A stretch of DNA of 64,000 bases, from the NCBI GenBank assembly GCA_014871385.1, contig CM026426.1, forward strand, positions 59,992,084-60,056,083, in the 5' to 3' direction. Each line of letters begins with the position of its first letter. Within the stretch, counting starts at the first letter, position 1. The position numbers were made by a program, and so were the translations under genes. The notes below the pieces were generated by a model, which did no database searches, was not told the origin of the DNA, and saw only the letters and a list, made by a program, of their open reading frames with translations. Origin of the DNA: Ceratodon purpureus (Eukaryota > Streptophyta > Bryopsida > Pseudoditrichales > Ditrichaceae). Positions 34,083 to 44,655 of this stretch are shown piece after piece.

Positions 34083-35459
34083 TTTATTGTTATTCCTTCA
34101 GATTCCGCCGTTGTAAAGCTGATCAAACTTGTTCTGCCTGCAGAAAGGAAGGATTTATATAGGTAAGAAAACGATTCGAGAGTTATACAAATGTGTGACA
34201 TCCTATTACCGTATTCCCGAAAAATGCGAAAGTATAAACATATTCTAAGGGGACTGTAACAAGATTGATATCCAAATAATATAAACGGGAACTTCAAAGG
34301 CAATGCAGATGAAGTTGAAATCCAAAACAGAAGACACCGAATATGCTACTGCAATCATAAATTTATTCACACATACATAGACACAGTTATAATTAAACAT
34401 ACATAATTCAGACACGAAAACAAAACACCGTTCACAATGATTTTCAAGTAGAAAGAAATACAAGAAGATTCACACAAGCGCCATTCGAACAGTGAGTCAA
34501 ATAAACAAAAGCGTGTGATTTGGCTTGGGACGAATCTAACAAAGAGGTTGACGGTATTTAATCTGATTTACAAAATCAGATACAATTCTCAAATAGACAC
34601 ACAAAGTTTTTCATACATTACAATTACAGTAAAACAGCGATAATTCACAGATTGTGGTAAATTACAAAAACTTAACTTTCACAAAAGTTATAGCGGAATT
34701 CATTCTAGACACCAGTATGCAATCCACAATACGCATGTATGACTCGATTTGACCTCAAGAAAACCTAAATCCATGCTAGCTTTCGGAAAACAGATTCAGT
34801 TTCGAACTGACGAAGTAAGATTATGTAAACTGCGAACTGATTGAATAGCAAGAGGGGGATCTACTGACCTCGAGGTTGTTTCGAAGACTTGTATTGCGAA
34901 GAAGTCTGCAATCTCCACCTTCCACCGCGACTGTCGAAAGAACGACGCTCCGCACTTCGAAATCGACGTTGTAGAACCTCCGCTCCACGAAATAAAAGTT
35001 GCAGAAATTCAGCACGAACCCAATTGCTCAAAACCTATAACAAACCCACAAATGGTCCACAGACTCGGAGAGGAAAACACCCGCGCAACCACTGTTATCA
35101 AACGAACCCACGAAGTCTTCTTCGCCAGAAACTATTGAAACCCTAATGAAGAACAAACACTGCGGATACAGTATCAAGAAACCCCAGAACCTAAAACCCT
35201 ACTTCTGATCCTCCCGAAACTACAAAACACTGCGAACAGTACAAAGGAAACACTTCAAAGCAACAAGACCCTGACACCACTTCGCGGCAAAAAGAACAAA
35301 CGAAAACTTGAACCGAAACTACACAACAAGAGCGCGCCAGAATGAAAACACACACACAGGAGAAAATGGAAAAACACAGTGGACGAAGTCGGAGTCTGGT
35401 TCCTAACCCTCGCGGGGATCAAAAACCGCGCCGCCAAAACTCGACACCCTTCACTGTGG
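34083..35459. other. 5' region of the methyltransferase-like gene; no other gene seen
   Basis: AT-rich, becoming more GC-rich after 34,860. The minus-strand start codon at 34,082 has a good context (AAAATGGCC). Promoter and 5' UTR should lie here, but I cannot point to a specific TATA box. No palindrome copy was found in this stretch. Confidence 0.4.
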
Positions 35460-36944
35460 GTTCCGTGGCCCGTCCCCGCGGGTTAAGAGTTATGACTTTC
35501 TAACTTCTTATTTGTAAGAGACATATTGATATTTTATATGTGTATTTAGAGCTATTCATTTAGCATATGTAAATTAATTGAATAACATTCTATTCCACGT
35601 AAATTACATACATTTTATGTGGTACACAATTTAGGACTTAAAAGTAGTGATAGTAATAACAATACTGAGGGAATTAAATTTTATTTATTTATTCATGATA
35701 TGCAAATATTAAAAACATTGTATGCCTTGTATGACTGGCATGTAAATTAAACAAATCAAAATCAATTTGATAAGGTTCTACCTTGACCAATGTTCGTACA
35801 AATATGTTATTTCCTTATGAGAAAGTAGATTCTTTGGTTCATTTATATAATAACAAAAAGAAAATTCAAGTTAAATCAAACCTCATTATTTGAATATGAG
35901 ACGTCTTCAAATTTAATTAACATCATAATCCTTTATGATATACGAAGTTAAAATTTGTTTAAAGACAAATTTAATTTTAATTACACAAGATTAGAGTTTA
36001 AATAATAGTTTGTAATTATATTAGGGTTTACTCAAATATGAATACACTATTAGCAGTGAAAAATAATTTACTATACTCTAATTGGGAACATATTTACGCA
36101 AATGTTATCATCATATTATCATTAAAATACATGTTAGTATAATTATGAATTAGAATTCTATTCCAAATAAATTCCATGCAATTTTGAAGATTCTGGTAAT
36201 TCAGAATTCATATACAAGCATGTACATAGATACTGGAATTTAAAAATTTAATTTTCATTACGGAATAATAATTTTAGTTTAATCAGAATCACTGAATGGT
36301 ATTATTTATATTTGTAAGAATTGCGAGTTGAATATTACTGGCCCTTTTTTTATTTCATTTTTATGAACCTGATTCGGGTAGTGAGAAAGTGAAAATAACT
36401 TTTTATAGGAATTTACTTTAAAGATAGATAGTGCGATTCAGTCTCTATATTGTTAACCCCATATGGTTTGGTAAACCTGCTCTTTCTTACCTTAAGAAGA
36501 ATTCACCATGATGGCTCCAATAACTCACATGGGATTGGGGAACCATGACCCTTAATGTGTACTGTGAATGGGGTTGAGGTTACCAACCCAGTGTGAGTTT
36601 CAATGAAACCTAAACAGGATAGGGAACTCGTTTTTTCAGGGTTTTGATGAAATGTATTGGTAATATTTTACAATGCTTCACAACATGCTTGCATTATTTG
36701 AAGTTGGTTTAGGATTTTGATTGTATTTGCATTTATATACATTTCTGAATCTGCATTAGATTTTGATTTTTGATTTTTTTGAATTAACTAAATTTTAATC
36801 AATTCAATAATGCTTCTTCCAATTTTGTAATAATAATTTGTAATTATTTGACTAAGCATCAAATTTAAATACACTATTTGCAATGATAATGAATTTCATA
36901 TACTCAAATTGGAAACATATTTACCTAAATATAATCATCATATT

Positions 36945-37395
36945 CCTAAAGTACATGATAGTATCATAATTTAATTATAATATAATATAATAATATAGTA
37001 TAGTATACCAAGGCACTAATATATTCATTTACAATTTTATATTTAATTATTGATTATGAAACGAGAATAATAATCTATATTCAAGTATATACAAATCTAA
37101 AAATGATATACAAATATATTCAAGTATATATACGAAGTACATTGTTAAAAATAAAAGTATTAAATTATAGAAATCAATTCATTTATTATGGCAAATTCTT
37201 TATATTTTTTAAAAGGTTTATGGTTATTTCTATTTATTCATGAGAAGCGAATATTTAAACCATGGTATGCCTTCTATGATTGGCATTAAATTACAAAAAT
37301 CGTAATCAATTCATTAACGTTGTATCTTGACTAATATTCGTACAATTGTATTACATTCTAATAAGAAAGTGGAATGCTTGCTTCATTTGCATAAT
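36945..37395 (+). repeat. Left arm of large inverted repeat
   Basis: Matches the reverse complement of 38680-39130 over about 450 bp with few differences by eye. Landmarks shared in order are AATATAGTATAGTATACC, GAGAATAATAATCTATAT, TACGAAGTACATTG and GCGAATATTTAAACCATGG. Confidence 0.85.
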
Positions 37396-37980
37396 TTTAA
37401 AATACAAAATTCATAATTCATAGATTCAAATAAAATTTACTACTACATTTATTAGATAGCATGGACATATTAGAATACGAAATATACAAATATGAAAGCA
37501 TCAGATGAAACACTGGTTTTTGTCTAGAAGAACCCTGTTTTGAAGGCATTCCATTCCAAAAATAGTTTACAATCCACACGGGGAACACCATCAGCAAAAG
37601 TTACCAAAAGATGAAAGTCATCTGTTTTTACATCTATGGTTTCCAAATATTGTATAATCTAACGGTCGTGCTAACTACTCCTGAAGTCCCCATTCCATAT
37701 CTGAGGTGATTAGCAGCAAAAGTAAAATTGTAGAAGTATATCGAAGATACCTGCAAGTTCAGGAGCAAAGAGAAAAACAGGATCAGATGGTATGATGTTT
37801 AGGGTTTAAAACGGAAAAGTGAATGTCAAAAGCAAGGACTCATCCTCCTGACAATCAGAACGAACTCAGCATCAGCCATTAAAATTCTACGCAATACATA
37901 TAGCAAACGCAATCTATTATTATGAAAACATCAAACTGAGGACAAGGTTAAGGGTTCTGAGGAGATAACAATTCACCTAC

Positions 37981-38319
37981 TCACTCATGTGGTGGGCTCC
38001 CCAAATCCACGCTCCTCTCCTCATTAGAATCAGCCATAGAGAAGCCCTCGCCGGAGGTGAGGGGAAACTTGATGTTGGAAGCGTTCATAATCTCCAGTTG
38101 CTCTAGACCATGTGCAATAGTCCAATCCCACTCCACACCAGGCTGCATTAGGCGTGCAATGAGGTTCCACGGGGGAATCTCTACGCCGCGACCACGGGCG
38201 CGTTCCACCGCCATAAACCAGGGACGAAGCTCCTCCACTCCTTGTGGGGAAACAACCACCTCCCACTCGTCTGGCGGGTAACTTGACACCGTAGAACCAT
38301 CGCCCGACCTCCTCATCAC
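37981..38319 (-). CDS. Hypothetical 112-codon ORF in the inverted-repeat core
   Basis: Not recognised. It is markedly more GC-rich than its AT-rich surroundings, with protein-like composition (PPDEWEVVVSPQGVEELRPW, then EIPPWNLIARLMQPGVEWDW). It starts with two Met codons at 38,319 and ends SPPHE. The surrounding inverted repeats suggest cargo or a captured exon of a fold-back-type element. It could also be the end of a spliced gene, since ordinary splice-like AG/GT sites flank it. Confidence 0.4.
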   Translation of the reverse strand: MMRRSGDGSTVSSYPPDEWEVVVSPQGVEELRPWFMAVERARGRGVEIPPWNLIARLMQPGVEWDWTIAHGLEQLEIMNASNIKFPLTSGEGFSMADSNEERSVDLGSPPHE

Positions 38320-38679
38320 AGCAAATGAACTACAAGTAGATGAAACAGAAGGGAACTAAGAATGAAACAACTGTTTCGTCGCCCAAAGGAACTTATGCTC
38401 ATGAAGCGGCATGGGCGGGAAGCCGAATGTTCCAGAGTAAGGAAGGGGACTTTGACCAGACTCGGTAACGGGACTTTGACCGATGTGGGCTTTCGAAAGT
38501 CCGGATTTACTTAAATGTGTCATTTTAATTTATTATTAAAGAATTGATTAATGGGATTGTATGCTTAGACAAGCATCTAGAGCCTTTCCCGATATTATAT
38601 ATTAATACTACAATTATAATTATGATCATTGGTTTAATACGTTTCATTTGAATCCATAATTTATGAGTTTTTTTTTATA

Positions 38680-39130
38680 AAATGAATGAACCAAACATTC
38701 CACTTTCTTATTAGAATGTAATAAAATTGTACAAATAGAAGTCAAGGTAGAACATCAATGAATTGATTAAGGTTTGTGTAATTTCCATGCCAATCATACA
38801 AGGCATACCATGGTTTAAATATTCGCTTCTCATGAATAAATATAAAAAACCATAAACCTTTTAAAAAATATAAAGAATTTGCCATAATAAATGAATTGAT
38901 TTCTATAATTTAATACTTTTATTTTTAACAATGTACTTCGTATATATACTTGAATATATTTGTATATCATTTTTAAATTTTGTATATACTTGAATATAGA
39001 TTATTATTCTCGTATTATAATAAATAATTAAATATAAAATTGTAAATGAATATATTAGTGCCTTGGTATACTATACTATATTATTATATTATAATTAAAT
39101 TATGATACTATCATGTACTTTAAGAATATT
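38680..39130 (-). repeat. Right arm of large inverted repeat
   Basis: Inverted partner of 36945-37395. A further, more diverged copy follows at about 39150-39520 in the same orientation. Confidence 0.85.
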
Positions 39131-39900
39131 AGGCTTACATTTAGGTCAACGTACTTTCACCCCATGCCAATCATACAAGGCATACCATGGTTTAAATATT
39201 TGCTTCTCATGATTAAATATAAAAAAATTCAATCTTCTAAAAAACGTATATAATTTGCCATGATAAATGAATTAAATTCTATAATCTAATACTATTATTT
39301 TTAACAATGTATTTCGTATATACTTGAATATACTTGTATATCATTTTAAGATTTGTATACATTAGATTATAGTTTATTATTCTCGTACTATTCTCAATTG
39401 GACATTAAATTGTTAATGAATATATTAGTACCTACTTGTAAATGAATATACAATTATATTATACATATTATAATACTAACATGTATATTAAAAATATACA
39501 TGTTAAGATGTAGAGTTCCAGAAACGAAAGAACAAATCTACACCATTCACGGCGTAAAGAACACATTATGAAATAAATAGAGACATAAATAAAAGTACAT
39601 GAATATATATACATGATAATTATATCTGACTAAATTTGAAGAATAAATAAATAATTCTAAATTTAAAAACATATCTACCAAGGTCTATCAAGAACCATTC
39701 ATGAACTCACATATAATGATTTGATTTCATATATCATATATGATAATGAAATTGAGCAAAAATACATATTTAGTAAATGGAGGTATGAATATTTGCAACG
39801 ATATACTTCCCTGTATCAACCTGACTCACGAAATTCAAATAGGTTCAAACAATTTTTGATTTAATTTTATTCTATGTACGAGATATTTAATGTCCCTAGA

Positions 39901-39992
39901 AATGCCTTAACCCTATACCCTAAACCCTTAACCCTGGACCTAAGACCCTAAACCCTTAACCCTGAACCCTATACCCTAAACCCTGAACCCTT
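39901..39992. repeat. Interstitial telomere-like repeats
   Basis: Runs of CCCTAAA, CCCTTAA, CCCTATA and CCCTGAA units in one orientation over about 90 bp. This is a degenerate form of the plant-type telomere repeat. It sits at the right edge of the AT-rich island, so it may be an element end or a repaired break rather than a chromosome end. Confidence 0.7.
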
Positions 39993-40588
39993 ATAGAGGA
40001 AGAAAAGTTCGCGGCCAAAAGTCAACACTCTGTCTGGCGCTATACGGACTTCCAACCCATCCCATTTGATTTAATGCACCAAATATTTTGCATCTGCATC
40101 TATCTAAAGGGCCGAGAAGTATGGAAAGTGGTAATTCTCGCGCTTTCTCACATCCCGAAATGTGGAGGGTCGAATGGTCATGCATGATTCCCGCCTATTT
40201 TCAAAACTCAAGCGGCATGCAAACGGTCACACGTTAGAAAATGACCTCTGGAATCGTCCCCGCTCGAAGTCTTTTCTCTACTCACTTGCTTCTCTCGCTT
40301 GTAGGAGCTCTCGGCGCTCACTTGGAGGTGGTTGTTTTCTGGGCGGAAGCTGTATTGCGCCGTTTCTCTTGTACGTCTTCTCTTTAGTTTTCTCCGATCA
40401 TCAATACACATCATTGATTTCTGGTTGTTGTATGCTTTCCATTGTTTCAAGTCATGGTGTATTTGCAGTGTCTCTCTTTACTTCTTACAGACGTTTTAGA
40501 GCGGACACCGTAAGCGTACTCTGAGTCTGCGACTCAGAATTCCGAAGATGGAAGCACCTATTAAAGCGCCGCTTTTTGCGGACAGATG
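39993..40588. other. Probable promoter/5' region of the plus-strand DDE-like gene
   Basis: No recognisable gene; open frames here lack motifs. A possible splice donor (ACACC|GTAAGC) at about 40,509 and an acceptor-like TTCCAG at 40,836-40,841 suggest an intron in the 5' UTR carrying the palindromes. This is inference. Confidence 0.35.
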
Positions 40589-40751
40589 TTTAGCTCGAGT
40601 CGAGCTAAACTGCTGCATCCAAAGGGCATCATGAGTTTAGCTCGAGTCGAGCTAAACTTCTGCAACCACATGGCAGCAGAAGTTTAGCTCGACTCGAGCT
40701 AAACTCATGCTGCCCATAGTCCAGGAACAGTTTAGCTCGACTCGAGCTAAA
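40589..40751. repeat. Four palindromes at 47-48 bp spacing upstream of the DDE-like gene
   Basis: Cores begin at 40589, 40636, 40683 and 40731; all have perfect 10-bp arms of the TTTAGCTCGA class. They lie within 260 bp before the start codon at 40,847, so they may act on its expression. Confidence 0.92.
40624..40715. repeat. Large hairpin, 40-bp arms, built from two palindromes
   Basis: 40624-40663 and 40676-40715 are reverse complements with one mismatch and a 12-base loop. Each arm contains a complete palindrome, so the segment can form nested cruciforms. Confidence 0.88.
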
Positions 40752-40846
40752 TTGCGCCTGGGATAAGTTCTCAAATTTAAAGATGAATTCTCTTCAAGGA
40801 GTATAATATGTTCTAATAAAATTGGATCTGTTGCATTCCAGGTACA

Positions 40847-43668
40847 ATGGACTATGTCTCAGATAACGACGTACCGGTTGAAGTGCCCGTAAACCCAGAC
40901 CTTCCTGACTTCGTGGTTGTACCCTCAAGACAATGGCAAAACAAGACTGTAACAATATATAGTGACGACAATATCCCGTTAGCAGAGGGTTTGATCCGGA
41001 ACCCACGGTCCAGCTTGGTATCTGACACGGTTGGTCCCCTTGGTGATTCCGTTGTCGTCGTCCAGGTATCACGTTCTTTGGTCAAAGAAGAGTCAGAGGA
41101 TGATTGGAGGTACTCCTTCAAAACGTGGCCTATCAGCCACGTCTATCTGGATGGAGTTAGCCTAGAGCACCATAGTCAACGTGATGTGTATAACCGTTGG
41201 GTTGCGGAGCATAACCGATCCCTGGGAGATCGTACCCGATCGTATGATAACTCCTCTAGGAATGCCCCCCCACCTATATCACGTCACGCTGAGTTTCTGA
41301 TGACCCAGCCATCAATCAACTCTGTAGCGGCAAACACGTGCTGCGCTCACCTATGCGTCCAACACTATCCCAGAGATAAAATCTCTACTCTACGGTCGCG
41401 TATGTACGACAAGACCACAGTGCAGTTCCGTAACCACATAAAACTCGACGTGCATAGACAGTTCCACAAGAATTCAGCGAGGAGGAGTGTGGTGACTCTG
41501 GAGGGCATAGATGTTTGTTCCTTCGCCTGGATGAAGATTATGGGAGTGAGCTCCAGTACATTTTATAGAAATGCCAAGTATGTTGCTGCTGGTTTCGAAG
41601 CTCAATTTCACGGTAATACTGGTTTACGTAAACCTCGAAATCACAGAGTGGTAGCAACTGCCGTCCTAGGGGCCATCCTTGACAGGCATGCCGACCACAT
41701 GCCCCACAAGAGTCGTGTTCTGCCTTCAGGGGAGACAGTTGTAGCTAAAGTTCTGCCTTCCAGTTTCAAATGGAAGGAACAGATTCCGATCCTCGATGAG
41801 CATTTAGCGGACTGTGGATTGCCTCCTATGTCCGCTTCTAACTTGAGCAAGATCAGGAGGCTTAGCTATCCAGAATATTACGCCAAACGGGCAGGAGACA
41901 ACTTCGCTCGTTGCTCAAAATGTGATGAGTTCCAGTGGCAGAAGAAGTTGACGTTAACAGGATCTCAGGCGTCCCTATTGTGGTCTAAGAAAGTAAGGCT
42001 GCACAATGACTCTGCAATGGCGCATAGGGACTTGTACTACCTAAATCGATTCAGGTCGAAGGCTACTCCGCATGAAGTTCTTACAATTATGCATGACAAG
42101 ATGGACCACTCCAAGACGGCGTCGCTGGCCTTATCCCACAAGGTCAAACACTTAGACGGTCTCATGAAGCTTCCTCTTGCTGTCACGGGAATGCTTGCTC
42201 ATGGGCATGTGGATTAGCGTTACGCCCATTATGGCCTTGACATTTACTCACACGACATTAATTACACGGTTGGATCGTTTGCGAAGCTCCTTCGGGACCT
42301 TGAGTCACCCCCTAAATCCACCTCTAGGGAATTCTTTCAAGAGAATCCTTCCCACCCATTGTATGCCGCGCTTTTGCATGGTTTAGAGATGTGTTTGGAT
42401 CCTCTTGGCCCTCCTCCTGAGGTTCTTGTTGCTGCTAAACCCTTGCCTCCCATTCTTAACGTCCAAATGGATAACGCTGTCAGTGATAACAAGAATAGAT
42501 TTGTATTTTCATTCTGGTCCCTATTAGTCGCGAAGTGTACGTGAATTTCATGCTGGTCGGCCATACTCATGACGATATTGATGCCCTTTTCGGGCGATGG
42601 AGCATGGCTTTGCGGAGGGAGGACTTCCCCACAGTACCTCTCCTCATGAAGTCCTTCATGAAAAATGAAGCAGTACCTACAATTCCGCATCTTATTCAGG
42701 AGGTCCCAGATTTCAAGAAATTCATCGCGGAGTGGATGCTTAATGGCGACGATACGTTAATGGGTCACACTAAAGCTCATCAGTTCAAATTCTATGTAGA
42801 TTCCATAGGATGCCCAGTCATGAAGTATAAAATCTTCTGTCACGACGACGACTGGTTGCCAAAAGGAGATGGTTGTGGCATCAAGTTGTGGAAGGAGGAT
42901 TCAGAAGGTCGATCTTTATGGCCCCGTGGTGTTCCTGGTGCCGTGGCGCCTCGCGAGATGCGGCACCTGCCTGATGTGATTAAGGGCTTGTCGGGTTTTG
43001 TAGATCATTGGGAGAGGCTATCTTCGGATCCAGTCCAGTCCAGAAGAATCTATGAGCCAGTCTCATACTATTGGAACGATGTTAAAGAGGCTCTTTCCAT
43101 CCCCTTTGATGCAGTCCCCACCTTGGAGCATGGTTTCTGGCCATCCACTTGGCTCGCTCATTCCGTCGAAGACGAGTTTCAAGAAGATGGAACTTTGCGC
43201 GAGGAGTTCGCAGAGGATGATCACTTTGTTGGTCACAAACGAGATCGCCCAGGACCGTCGTTCCGTGTTGCGCGAGACCTTTTTGCAGGGTACTTCTTAG
43301 CGCTTTGACCCTGCGATGAAGACGATCGTCCTTTCTGGCTTGCGAGGGCCTTGACTGACCCTAATTCGAACCCTGACCTCCCGAACACGATCCAAGTAGA
43401 GTTCTACCGTCCAATTTCCCGAGATGAAAATGTTTTGAAATTCTATACCGGCTGGGATGTGGATGGGAGACTTCGTTAGGCAGTTGAGAAGGATGTACCC
43501 GAGTCGTGGCAGAGTACTGATGCAGTCATAACAGCTTGGAAATCCAAAGTTAAAAAAAATGTCAACGAGCAGGGCGTTGGCAAGGATCCAACGCTGAAGA
43601 TCCCACTGAAACAACTGGACATTATAAAGGCCTCCTTGGAGAGATTTGTGTCTCCGGATTCTGAATAA
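40847..43668 (+). pseudogene. DUF7869-like DDE-type protein, candidate transposase
   Basis: From the ATG at 40,847 the frame runs through TAG 42215-42217 to a one-base deletion near 42,535, then through TGA 43306-43308 and TAG 43477-43479 to TAA 43666-43668. Adding one base gives exactly 941 codons. The core resembles the uncharacterised eukaryotic family I know as DUF7869: IMHDKMDHSKTA, then LNVQMDNAVSDNKNRFVFSFWSLLV, then FMLVGHTHDDIDALFGRWS. The conserved Asp in each box is what a DDE/D catalytic triad of an RNase H-fold transposase would look like. A Cys pair (CSKC) lies near residue 370. The missing base sits exactly between the second and third boxes. It is the only plus-strand gene of the element and the best candidate for its transposase. 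Confidence 0.7.
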
Positions 43669-43800
43669 ACATGTAGCTTTGAAGTTGGTGGTCTTGAAGT
43701 TCTGAATTTAGTCAGATCGCTTATGTTCGTTTGAAGACGACTGAACTGAATACCGTTCGTCCCTTCATCCAACATTATGTTTTCTAGACAAAGGTAGATG

Positions 43801-44131
43801 TTTAGCTCGAGTCGACCTAATCAGTTATAGCGTATTAGTTCTAGCGTATTTATGTTTTGAATACTAGCTAATTACATATATTTAATTGGAGGGAACACTA
43901 CTTAAGTGTTTAAGTCCATTCCTTATTTATCATGTGTACCACATTATAGGCCACAGTTTAGGTCGAGGCGACCTAAACTGCATTTGGCGTTGAAGTTCGT
44001 ACTTTACGAGTGCGGGATACCAACAGGTCATCTATAGTTCTTTGTGTAGATTTTTACTTAGTACCCTAAAGCGTTGATTCTATATCATATGTACTGCCAC
44101 ATAACAGCCATTTAGGTCGAGGCGACCTAAA
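43801..44131. repeat. Right subterminal palindromes
   Basis: 43801-43821 is a hybrid (left arm GCTC type, right arm GACC type). 43957-43977 and 44111-44131 are of the TTTAGGTC class with 9-bp arms, 154 bp apart, each followed by the shared word GCGTTGAAGTTC. A degenerate hybrid follows at 44582-44602. Confidence 0.85.
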
Positions 44132-44605
44132 CGACATCTAGCGTTGAAGTTCCTAGTTTGGATCTCTGAAGTAGAGCCGATAACATACATTTGTTGGCAT
44201 GGGACTATACTGAAGTCCGTATGTTCTTGGATTGCATATCATACTCTCGAAACTGTAGGCAGCTATGTTAGTCGAACAACTTGATTGTTTGTACAGGTCT
44301 GAAAGAGCCTGTCACGGATTCAACATTTAAGAAGTGTCGACCTAATTTGTATTTCCACACATATATATAATATAAGATTTCCCAGCATATCCGTTGTGTC
44401 CATTTCTTGTTATTTGTTTGATGTTCATTTCGGATGGTTCGACCTACCTTGTATTTTTTCAAATATTTCTAGTAAACCACTACGTTCTTTCATTTCCCAT
44501 TAGTACTGTGTGATCATGTCCCAAATTAATGGAAATTGCTTATAAGCTTTTCCTTGCTAAGTATGGGACCATTGTGCCCATTTTAGCTCGACCTGACCTA
44601 ATGCA

Positions 44606-44638
44606 TTATTTTGGGAGATGATAAATCTCCCAAAATAA
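44606..44638. repeat. Hairpin formed by the inner right TIR
   Basis: 14-bp arms (44606-44619 and 44625-44638) around a five-base loop. The second arm is the inner part of the right TIR. The left end has only a weak counterpart, so the two ends differ. Confidence 0.9.
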
Positions 44639-44651
44639 CGAATATGGTGTT
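44625..44651 (-). repeat. Right terminal inverted repeat (27 bp)
   Basis: Ends GAATATGGTGTT. All 27 bases are the reverse complement of 26238-26264. Confidence 0.92.
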
Positions 44652-44655
44652 TATG
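44652..44655. other. Target-site duplication, right copy (TATG)
   Basis: TATG immediately outside the right TIR, equal to 26234-26237. Confidence 0.65.

Larger units (their letters stand above)
35460..39900. repeat. AT-rich repeat island with large inverted repeat
   Basis: Abrupt change to AT-rich sequence. A unit of about 450 bp occurs at 36945-37395 and, inverted with high identity, at 38680-39130; the shared run includes GTATACCAAGGCACTAATA. Weaker copies of the same family lie at about 35690-36250 (direct) and 39150-39520 (inverted). The arms enclose a 1.3-kb core holding a 112-codon ORF. This looks like a secondary insertion into the large TIR element between its divergent genes. It contains no element-specific palindromes. 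Confidence 0.75.
26238..44651. mobile_element. 18.4-kb DNA transposon with 27-bp TIRs, 4-bp TSD and multiple palindromes
   Basis: The ends are identical 27-bp terminal inverted repeats (26238-26264 and 44625-44651) beginning AACACCATAT on each side, flanked by the same tetranucleotide TATG (26234-26237, 44652-44655). Between them lie three minus-strand genes, one plus-strand gene, an AT-rich repeat island that may be a secondary insertion, and about 31 copies of a roughly 21-bp palindrome not seen elsewhere in the window. A 4-bp duplication is known for Sola-type transposons, among others; superfamily assignment is open. Every gene carries at least one lesion or cannot be confirmed complete, so this copy is probably non-autonomous. 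Confidence 0.85.

Noticed and set aside
34821-35437. ORFs of 60-85 codons on both strands upstream of the methyltransferase-like gene
   Set aside because: Basic, low-complexity translations without motifs, open on both strands; more likely the promoter/5' region.
39901-39992. True chromosome end
   Set aside because: The repeats are degenerate, short and internal, with unique sequence and genes on both sides.
44606-44638. Transcription terminator hairpin
   Set aside because: The hairpin coincides with the transposon TIR and the organism is eukaryotic; a bacterial-type terminator makes no sense here.
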